A DNA stretch of 31,223 nucleotides from Ophiothrix spiculata (taxonomy: Eukaryota; Echinodermata; Ophiuroidea; Amphilepidida; Ophiotrichidae): NCBI GenBank assembly GCA_000969725.1, contig JXSR01S015765.1, one strand, 5' to 3'. The position numbers and the translations under genes are program-made. Below the pieces are notes generated by a model. That model saw only the letters and a program-made list of their open reading frames with translations, was not told where the DNA came from and did not search any database. Shown here piece by piece: positions 11,601-23,100 of this stretch; within the stretch, counting starts at the first letter, position 1; every line of letters starts with the position of its first letter.

Positions 11601-14600
11601 TTGATTACAGGGTTAGTACACTTTTTCACTTACAAAATTCAAGGACTTTTCCAAGAACAATTCAAGGACTTTCAAGGACTTTTATCGGGCGGCCGACGAA
11701 ATATGTATCAACAAAAAACATTTGTTTTGCCCATTTTTGGATAAAAATAATTGCATGGTAAATTCTTTTGACATATTTATTTTTAATATTTCTGCCATTC
11801 AACAATTCAAGGTCTTTTTTGATAAAGTAAATTTTTCAAGGCCTGGAAAATGCAAAATAAAATTTAAGGACTTTCAAGAACTTTTAAGGACGCGTAATGA
11901 ACAACCTTTATTGCTTTGCCAGACAAAATGGTGCATCTAGAAAAAAGAAAAAATGCACCTAATCCTTTTCTATCTATATCTTTCTTTTGTTGAATTAAAG
12001 GACTATTATCTGATTTTTCAAAATTTTTACACCTGCCTACACTTTGCATTATGTAAATCTAATTATGGTTACCATAATCAGACACAATTTTCATGCTTTG
12101 TTTTCCTTTCACATAATGAAATATATTTCAGCTATAAAATTGCACTTGTGAAATATGGGAACTATTTTTGGTAAAAGCTCAAACTGTTAAAAAAAGTTAA
12201 AGAAGTCAGAACAAGCTCCTTTAATTTGAGCAAATGATTTTACAATACACTCAATGAATTATTTTCCACTCGTAACTTCGAACTACTTTTCTAAATCATA
12301 TAAAGGTCATATTTTTACCAATGGATTCATATCTGGTTTTTTCATGTCCTGAACATGATGATGACAGTATTTTGACCAAAATGTGAGATTTTGGCAAAAA
12401 GTATTTAAACCATGTTCTTATAATCCAATTTTGTAAAAGCCACACTAACATTTGCTTAAGTAAACTTTTGAACATAGTTATATGTCTAGTAGTAGTATAA
12501 CTTTATTTATTCAGGGTTACTTATTTCAGAAGTGCAATACTGTTCTTGTTAAACCCAGCTGAGAATTAATCATTCTGATAATTCTTACAAATATATCATT
12601 TACAAAAAGATATTTACAATGATAATAAATTCTATAAAACAAAAGTATGAGATAATCAAGTGAAACCAATTAACAATGTACATTTACTTCAAACAAATAA
12701 TTGGATTTAAAAAAATCAAGCATTATGGGTTGAGAGGTTTCATCTATACTTTTAATTAAAAAATCAACTGACGGCTATTCCATGCTGAACTCCCTTTATA
12801 GTGGAAAGTGTGCATCCCTGGTTTGATGTTAAAAGAGCACATTACAAGTGTATTGGAAGCTTAATTGACTGTGTGTATTTTTTAGAATTGACTTGTTGAA
12901 TTAAAAACAAATTAAAAAGGAATATAATCTGGAGCATCAATTTGGAGACACTTAATCAAGAATAAATGCTTGGGGCATGTTTTCCACAAATTTAATATTT
13001 AATGCTTTTAGTTTTAAATATTACAAAAAATGTCATAATCAAGATTTTTAGGGATTCTTCGATTTGAACTTACTTGATACCCACTTCTTTCAAATCAGCA
13101 TCAGTCAAAGTCAGAAATACCCTCAAGTCCACATCTTGTTCTTCAAATTTACCATAATATTTCTCCAAATTCAAGCTCTCCAACAAAGTCTTCAAATCAT
13201 TGAATGGATACATTCTTGGCCTCTCAACAACATCAACAAGATTATCAAGTCCTAAATCTTGGGAAAGCGGTGCAACACTGGGGTGATATCCTATGTCAGA
13301 ATTATACAATGGCATCCCTGGCTGAGTTGGCTTCCCAGCATTCTCAGAAACTACTCCATGAGTTCTTGCAGCAATCCCATAATTCACGTCAAATCCTCTT
13401 CCAGGACCTGTAGGTTGGATCTGTACTGGACTATCGACTCTTTCGACGATATCGGGGCTGAATTTGACTTCTCTACGCTCCGATTTTGGTGATTCTGATG
13501 GACTTCGGTGAGGTTTGCCACCTGCATGGTCTTCGTTACTAGATAAGCTGTTTTCTCTGCTTAAGTTAAGGATTCCTGCCCGACCACCGGCGCTACTGTT
13601 TAAACTTGATCCACAGCTTTTGATTGTCAGAGCTCCAGTAACACAGAATGCATTGTCTTCAGTTTGTTCAGTTTTACCTCTTTGGTGGTTATCTTGCCAG
13701 GCATTATCTATGTAAAATAAAAATTCAAATTCATATAATAAATAAATAATCAATTATCTATTTTGCAGGTGGGATTTTATGCTGGATTTAACCCGTTGGA
13801 GGCGGCAACCTATAATCAACATGTGACTCTCAGTGTGGCTCTAAATTCAAGTAACCTCTGCACAAATGACTATTAGAACAGTGGCATAAATGATGACAAA
13901 TCAGAATATGCAAAACTGAAAAAAAAACATGCTTTAAAGCATTCATTTGTGATGACTCACCCCGAAAAGGGGGACTTTGCGACAGAACACTTTTCGAGAA
14001 ACTGATGAAAATAGGCAGCAAAAAATAAAGAAATTAATAAGAATTTCCATCAAATTTTCTGTTATAAAATTTAACGCCTTGATCAATTTCAACAAGTAAG
14101 GTGTCATTTTAAAGCTTAGAAAATGTTGTAACAGATGAAATGATAAAATCAAAATTGATACCATCTGCAAAGTTCCCCCTTTCGGGGTGAGCCATCACAT
14201 TTTATTCATATTTCTATGAGACTACATCTAGAAAATGTTAATTTTCAGATTTCTTGAAGTGGAAATGAAAGATGATATTTTACAAGCAGTTGAAGAAAAA
14301 ATATGAATATTTCAAATCCGTAATTTTTTTTATCAGAATGTACATGTAAATAATGCTGATTTCTCGGAAGGGTTGAAGTAAATGGTCACACATAAGCTTA
14401 CCCTTATTGGCTGCATGTACTTCATGTCCTGTGGAGCTTACACTTGAAGATGACTCTCTCCCACCACCTGTTCCACCTGGTCCATCCTTCCCACCACCAT
14501 GGAATGATACATATCCAATCTTGGGTACAATAGGGCTTGCTGATGAAAGGAAAAGAAACAATTAATGATGAATACAATTGGAATCATAGCTGTTACCGAT

Positions 14601-17600
14601 GCAAAACACATGGCCAATAGTTTTAATGATTTTTTTGTCAATATTGGCTCTAACCTTGCAAAAGCTTTTGATAACAAAAAAGACCTTTCCGTCGTTAGTG
14701 ATAAAAATCATTCTTGTCGTTTCCATTTTAATAATATAGAGGAAGAATTCGTTCAAAAACAACTGAAACTGGGCACTGGTAAAGCCACGGGTATTGACGG
14801 CTTGAGCTCAAGGCTATTGAAGGCCGGTGCCATCCAAATTTCCAAGCCCTTGGCTCACATCATGAATCTTTCCATCAGCACTGCAACCATTCCAACTGAA
14901 TGGAAGACTGCAATTGTTACCCCTATTCATAAAGGTGGTGACTCCACCGATTGCAGTAACTATAGACCAATTTCAGTACTCCCAGTCCTTTCCAAAATCT
15001 TGGAAAGAGCTGTTCATGGACAGCTGTACAAATACCTCCTTGATCACAATTTGCTAACGACAACGCAATCAGGCTTCAGACCAAGTCACTCAACACTTAC
15101 AGCAGCCACAGATGTTACCGATTACATCTTAAGTAACATGGAAAATGGTGATGTTACAGGTGCAGTCTTTCTAGATTTAAAAAGGCCTTTGATACGGTCG
15201 ACCACGGTGTCCTTTTAAGTAAAATGTCAAGTCTGGGTGTAAAAGGTACTGCGTTATCTTGGTTTCAAAATTACCTGTCAAATAGGCTTCAATGCACTGT
15301 TATTAATAATGTTCATTCGGCCTTCATGAAAGTGTCTGTAGGAGTCCCGCAGGGATCAATCTTAGGGCCTTTATTATTTATCTGTTTTATCAATGACCTC
15401 CCTAGCAGTATAAGTGAAAGCAAAATAGTTTTATATGCTGATGACACGGCAATCATGTATAACAATAAATCAATAACAGAAGTTAATAAAGTCTTAAATC
15501 AGGAAATTGCGCAAGTAGGAAAATGGATGCACAATAACAAACTCACTGTTAACGCCTCAAAAACCAAAACAATGCTTTTCGGATCCGACAGGAGAACAAA
15601 ACATTGTTCGCTCGAAGTATCACTTAATAATACCAATCTGGAACAAGTAAATTCATTTAAATATCTAGGTCTCTGGTTTGATCCGCGTCTCAAATGGAAC
15701 ACTCATATTGATAAAACTGCCTCAAAGCTTTCACAAAAAATAGGTGTACTGCGTCGTATTAGACAATATATTGACCAAAAGACAATCTGCATGATGTATA
15801 ATGCCATCATTCTCCCTCACATTGATTATTGCTCTCCCATTTGGTCAAGCACCACAAACAAACTTGTCAACCGTATTCAAGTTCTCCAAAATCATGTTGC
15901 TCGCCTCACTCTTGGATGTAAGGTTAGGGATAAGCATGTAGCCGAACTTTACAATGAATTGCAATGGATGAATGTACATCAAAGGGCTGATTACTTTAAA
16001 ACAACTCTCATGTTCAAATGTATCCAGGGCACTGCCCCCGAATACTTAAAGAGTGCAGTGGTTCGATCACTGCCGCACAGTTATAGTACAAGATCGCAGA
16101 GTTCACGAAAAATGTACATTAAACGTACAAAAACTGACTGGGGCAGACGCACCTTTAAAAATGCGGGAGCAATGCTCTGGAACGACCTACCAACTCAAAT
16201 TAAACAATCGTGCAATCTGCAAACATTTAAAGGGAAACTCAAAGATTTTATTTTAGTTGACTCACCAAAAATAAGATAATTTTCTGGTATACATTTAGTT
16301 AGTGTGTATTTGCCTTTTCCGTCATAGGCCCAAAACAAACTGCCATCAAATATCCAAAGAAGCTATCTATTTTTAAAATTGAATTTTCTTTTGTACAGGC
16401 TCCAAAGGTATTTTACCTTTGGAGTAGGCTGCCGGTAGTTTACCTGCGGCCGTCTATAAATCCCTGCTTCTGCAGTAGTTTGTATTTGGAAATATATTAT
16501 TAGTCTTTGAAGTTCATTATGTTTATAATTTGTATTTTAAATATAGGCCTATACAAATCACACGGTGTCGGTGAGAAATTAATGTGCGCGTCGTAACAGT
16601 ATATTTTTATGTATTGAGAGTCAAGAATTTTATTTGCGAAATTGTTGTTTATAAGGATCCGGATATATCTAAATTTTGCTATTCAATTTTAATTAGTAAG
16701 ATAATTTAATTAACCATTTTACTCGTATTGTGAGTTGTCAATGTTCTTGTTAATATATTTTACTCTAAATGTACTATATTTATGATAGATTTAAAAAAAA
16801 AATGTACCTTCTATATATCCTAAATTGTACGTAATTTTTATATAATGCATTTTACCTGTTGTATTTTTATGTATAGAGGGCCCTTATGAAAAGCAGTGCT
16901 GGTCCACTGATTGAGGCTACCCTCTTTAAATATGTCGCAAACAAATAAATAAATAAATAAATAGGTCCAGCATACTCTCATTTTAATTCAAAATCAAACA
17001 GAATTTGGAGACGTTGTTAAAAATACTGACCATTTTGAAATACATAAATAATGATACATTGTAGTTTCATTGTGCAAAACCTTTAAAAAACACTCACAAG
17101 TCACAGAGAACAAAAGGAATCTGAAAAAGTTTGCTGAAACAAGATGTGATTTTAACTCATATACCTGTAGAGAATTGCAAACAGTTGGAGCCACAGCAGA
17201 AGAAAAACAAAGTCCACATAAATGCTGTAATGATAAAGGGGACAATACATGTAAGTATATCCAACATGCCCATCTTTCTTTTTAAGCGACTGGACCAGAT
17301 TCCACTTCTAAAATTGAAGAATGCTTGGACACATTTGATACCCGGGTCAATTGAGCACATGAGGGCAAGTATTGTTTACTAAATTCGAACTCACAACTCT
17401 TAATGGCTGATGATTTAAGAGTTGTGATTTACAAAGCTAGTCCAAAAGTGCCCCTAATATATTATTACAACACTCACATAAAGTTGCTGGGCCCTGTGGC
17501 TTTGTTGCTTTTCGCTCTCCAATTAACTTTGCAATTGTTTCTGGTCCATCTCGTAGACTAGGTCCCTTGGCCTTTGACCTTGAAGGCCTACCATGGGGTC

Positions 17601-20124
17601 TATTGGGTCGATGGTAGTTCTCATCAGAGGAGCTCAAATCTCCATCCCCTCCTAGTCCAAGTCCTGATTTAAAAAAATATACAAAAGCAGTCATATGAGA
17701 GTGGGCAAGGTTTTAAAGTCTATAACACTTTTAGTGCATAAGGTACCATGGTACCTAACATTAGGTTTTTTGGTTCTAACATTTTAACGCCGCAATATTT
17801 CGGGCTGTTAATTTTTGTGATTGCCTAAATAGTAGTTACGCATCTTTTGGCTGAAAAAATATTGAGATCGACCGTGTCTTTTTTTGAGCTAATTAGCATA
17901 AATTAGCATTTTTTTGGGGGGGGGGGGGTAAAAAAATTGATTTGCCCATAAAACCGCCCCGGTGTAAAATTTTCCCAATTTTATTTCAACAATGTCATTA
18001 ATTGTATTCATGATCTCCTAATTTGAGTCAAATTTCATTTGAAAATTCCTTCGGGAAGTGTGTTTTTCAAATTTTGGCAAAAATCCAGATGTCGCAAAAC
18101 GAAAATTGGTTATTTGGCCGCCATTTTGAAACAGCACATATATTTTACATTTTTTCCTGAAATATGGTTGTGATTAGTGTACCTATATATGGTGTAAAGA
18201 TTATGACCAATTTTGGGTGGGAAAGTGGTTTTTATAAAGGGGTACCCCCGCCTTTATCCACTAACGGAAGTTCGGTTTGATCTTCATGTGGGTACAAGAA
18301 AGTCACTAGTGTCATAGCTGCCATTTTCATAAATTTGCATCAAACGGCTATATGTGCCTTTCCAGCTCCATATAGCCGTAAAGTCAACACAAACTTCAAT
18401 TTGTACATGCAAAGATTGTTATTTAGTCAAAAATCATGAAAATGTCCAAAGTCCAAATGCGTCATAGATGCATCAGATTACCTATTGGGACCAAATTGCT
18501 GACGGGCAACAACCCCGTTGTGGTCTGCTAATCAATGGTGTGTCTCGCTTGGGCCTCCAGAGGTCATGGGTTCGAATCCTGGGGAAAATATGTTTTGTTT
18601 CTACTTATGACGTTAGATCTACAGAAAAAAATATAGCCTATTGGTTTTTGAATGCGTTTAGTTTCATCTTTTCCTTCATGACAAACTTTGGCAGACCATA
18701 ACTTGTGGATGTCGTTAAAGTTCATTTAGGTGTCATTTTAATCCTTATCAGATAAGTAAACAAGAGAAAATGACTGAAGGCTGACCTTGTGGCTGGGTGG
18801 AGCTGGACAAGAGAAGAGATCAATGTCGGCCCATGAACCTCTGCGCCCGGTTGGCAAACCCATTTTGCTCCAATTTTTTCATCAAACTCTTCCTACATAG
18901 CCCATATATTTTGTAAAATAATATCATTTACCTAAATATAACAGTAATTAACAGAATTTTCCCAAATTTGATTTCCAATTTTGTGCATATTTCGTCTTGC
19001 GCAATATACGTTTGTTAAAGTATATAGATTCACCACGCAGCATCAGCCAACTACGTGGCTTGATGGTAGAATTCTCGCTTCTCGACCAAAAATCACAGTT
19101 CGATTCCCGCATAAGTATATTTTTTACTTCTTTTCTTTTCTTTTTATTTCAATTAGATCCAATCATTTTCTTTGACTTGTCACTCTTTATGATACAATTC
19201 TCCTTTTTTTTTCATTCTTTGTTTTTTTATTAAAATAAGACTTGAGCTACTGATAAAATTTGCTAATTTACGGTAATATTATATGGTACACTTTGCGTGG
19301 CAGCCATACCCCAATAGCGAAAAATAGGTATCTTCGGATGATCCCTGTGTGTTTATTAGCAGTCCAATAAGGAAAAATGTGATAAAATAATGTTAGGAAC
19401 ATTCATCTCATTACGGATATGTGTCAAAAACCTTTATTGTACTCCAATTACAACCACAGTGAGCTTCTAAAAATGACCAATTTTGAAAAAAATGCAACGT
19501 ATTTCAATGGAACAAATTAGCGATATTTGAGTTTCTGTATAAGAGATTGGAAATCCCGAAAAGGCTAACGTTGATCTCTTCTCTTGAGCTGGACGGTCAC
19601 ATATGTTTATTCTTGAGTCAGTGCCTCTTGAAAAAGATCTTCAGGTGATGGTGCAACCTGAAGAACCTTTTCAGGAGCCATTAACATAGTAACATATGGG
19701 ATATAAATTTTAAGGTTATGGTTACAGGATGTATAAATACTTAATACTTTTAAATGATATGCAGGTAAAACTTTCTTGCATTTATATACTGAAATATTGT
19801 TACATAGTTACAGAAAAACGGGCTCATTCATGGGTAATTTGTGATGCTTGTTAGCCTGCTCAATTGTCATATAAACCAATATGAATAACATGCATACCCT
19901 TATACAATGTACAAAATGTCCAGTACATCTGATCAGTTTAATGGACAGATTGTCACTATTTTAGACAATGCACATATCATAGTTGTTTAAGTTTCGAAAA
20001 ACATGTGCCTGTTTTGGTCTTACACAAATAGTACAACAATTGTTATATTTATTGCAAAGGAAAACATATTTTACTGCAGGGATATAACATTTTTTGTTTT
20101 GCTATAAGAATCACATAATATGAT

Positions 20125-20160
<36 letters not shown>

Positions 20161-23100
20161 CATACCTGCTTCTGATCTGAGGCTACCAGGAGACATACAT
20201 CTAGAATCAATCAGGCTGACAATTTTCATATGACCGTTGATCAGTGCCAGTGACCTCGCTGTTTCACCATGTAGACTCTTTGCATTGACATCAATACCAT
20301 CCTGAAAAGTTATGAGAGAAGTCAATTAATTAGACATTAGATTATCAGTATAAAGAGAGTTATGAAGTTCCAGTTCATGGTCATTGAGTCATTGGTTCAA
20401 ACCAGCCGAGTGGTACGTTTAGGGACCGCTTCAAAACTCAACCCGTGGTTCTGGGTGGTTGCCATTGTTTAGAACACCAGCGGTTCCGGTCGGGTAACCG
20501 GCTTCGTGTCCTTGAGCAGGATGTGCTCCTAACAGCTCACAGTTGTCAAATGAATCCTGTCATTCTTGTCTTATCAAATCAAAAAGTTTGTCAAAAATTG
20601 TCATGACTAATTCCTATAGTGTTATGGATAAAAAAAGCTGTGAGCTACAGTAACACTAGCTTCACTAGTAATTATAGCAACAACAACAAAAGAAAAGGAT
20701 ATTGGCTACCCCTTTTAGGGGAAACACATAATTCTTTCTAAATTTCAACCCACCTCTGTTTCTAAGAAGGCATTGACAATAATTTCATGTCCCTCTGCTG
20801 CTGCCATCATCAAAGGTGTGATCTTGTGACGAGGCTCTCTGAGACAAAAACAAAAGAAACAAACAAATTAACACAACGGAGAAACAAGTAGAACTCAGAT
20901 TTATACAATGCGTAAAATATGTCCCTTCCAAATGATGAAATCTGTGATTCATATCAAATGATTCCTTGATGACCCTCTGTGAAAAATAATGATGGCAGAC
21001 ATTTTTTAAAAATCCATGAAAATAAATGGATTCAGTGACCAATTATACATGTTGGTAATAAACTCAATTGACCATTAGATGACCTTTGACATCACATTGA
21101 GTGGAGCCATATGTGTGCTCAAACCCCGGATGATGGAAAAGTACATGCAAGTCCATGAAAATCTATCTAAGTATACAGCTGAACAATTATGTATATGTTG
21201 GCAATGACCTCAAATGGCTCCTAGATAACCTTCAACTCCAATCTAGTAGTAGGATCATGTGTGTGCCCCTACAGTGATGATTATGCGTAAGTACTATGGA
21301 GGTTCATGAGAGTATGTGGAATCACACACTTTCATACTAACATGTTTGCACATACACACTCATATACTAAGGACTAGCTTGGATTCCACATCACAAAATG
21401 ATGAAAATCAAAACAAAAATTAATTGAATTATCTCCAATTCATTTGTTTTATGTTCAATGATACACTACATTTAGGCCTTCCATGTCAGGTTTTGACTCG
21501 TTTTTGGACGAAAAATCCCATAGAGCATTGCACATACCTTGCATTAACATCAGCATTAGCTTCTAGTAAGAATTGCACCATTTTCTGATGACCTGCATAA
21601 GTAGCATAAAACAAAGTGGTCCAACCTTTGTTATCCCTTGACTCAATCTCAGCACCTTGCTGAAAAATAAAGTTATCAACAAAGTTACATTAATGGAAAC
21701 ATGAATTGACAATAATTACTGCGCACCATCTTTTTTGAGGTCATTGTTTAAAATTGGAGGTGTTTGTTTTGGGCAGAGGAACTTTTCTGATGGAGCGTAG
21801 CTCCAAAAGAAAAGTACCAAGGCACAAAACAAACAGAGACGATTTTAAACAATAACCGATTTTAAAGATGGTGAAAGTTATTATTGTCATTAATAACTGT
21901 AAATTTTTCTTTTAAATCTTCAAGATTTTGACCAAAAATGGGTAAAAATCATAGCTTATATGATTTGTTTGTTAATAAATCATCAACTGAAAACATTCAG
22001 TCCAGGTACTGCTTTCGTGTTGCGTTTAGTTAAATGCAACCTCCGCAAAGTCATTGTGTGTGCAAATTGTTGCGTTTATTCATATACACAATTATTGCGA
22101 GCACTGCTTTCATGCAGGTCATTATCAAAAGTCATTGCTATCTGATAATGATCGCACAGCTGTTTGTGTAAAAAATAGAAATAATGTGATTAGATTGGAT
22201 CCCGCTTTCACGCATGTTAAAAATTGTAACCTTTAATCAGCTGGATCAAGAAAAATAAGAATACATTCAATGAATATTACCACAGCTAGCAGTCAGCACA
22301 AGCACCGTGTTCCTTGTCAGATTTTACACATCTGCCAAGCATCTAACAGTAAGCTGACAAGGCCAAACTTTCATTGACACAGCTATTGTTATTTCAGATA
22401 ATTTTTCGGACATGAAAATTCAGAGCCTGGCGTCACAGTATTGCGTGTGCAATATACGCCAATCGTACTCTGGCAACTGAATGGTAATTTGACTGAGAAT
22501 GCGGCTAAGTTACGGGATCGAGTCAGTCAAGCGTTGTTCTTTGCTTACGCACAATTTGGCGGCAAAATGTAAGATGCGTATTGCGCTGTAGTCAAGAAAT
22601 AGTAGCGCGCGACACAACGCACAACGGAGTCACTACGCACTCACGTAGCGTCGGCCTAGGCATGACGCCCGCGTGGCGCAATCCCCTAACTTAGCCGGAT
22701 TTTTAGGGTGCAAATAGACCAGTTGCCTATCTGGACTTTTATTAATCTATGACGCCAATACTCAACGCTTTCCATGCGCACACGATGTCACAGTACTGTT
22801 ATTACTGATTGGAAATGGCATTGCGTACTTCCCGATGTCCTGTGCTTGTCACAGCTTGTGGATACATGTTGGCTACGTTCAAATTGTCAGTTCGTGTCCG
22901 AAATTTATTTGAAACAATAACAGCGGTCAGTATAAGTGTCGTAGTCAGATTTCACATCTACTTCAGCACCCACATCAGTCGGTAGGTTATTATGTTGTCA
23001 TGAATAGCGATAACAAACCTAGCACTAAACATAAGTGTTATGGTTCCCTCATCACATTTCACACTTTCATTACCACAGCTAGCAATCAACATTTGCTACA

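Larger units (their letters stand above)
16963..18353. other. Introns 5 and 6 flanking exon 6, nothing identified
   Basis: Apart from exon 6 (17478-17663) and the G run, I see AT-rich intron without clear elements. Overlapping short open frames near 17070-17380 have no domain. Confidence 0.45.
18354..19600 (-). mobile_element. MITE of the GTGACC family (copy C), split by further insertions
   Basis: Inverted relative to copies A and B. The left end GTGCCTTTCCAGCTC and the following GTAAAG..AAACTTCA match the right end of B; 18612-18808 matches its middle (CAGACCATAAC, GTCATTTTAATCCTTA); GAGCTGGACGGTCAC closes it at 19600. A 777-bp element and a tRNA-like segment interrupt it. ATAT stands on both sides. 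Confidence 0.7.

Noticed and set aside
15499..15702. Minus-strand open frame opposite the LINE RT
   Set aside because: A shadow of the RT coding frame on the other strand.
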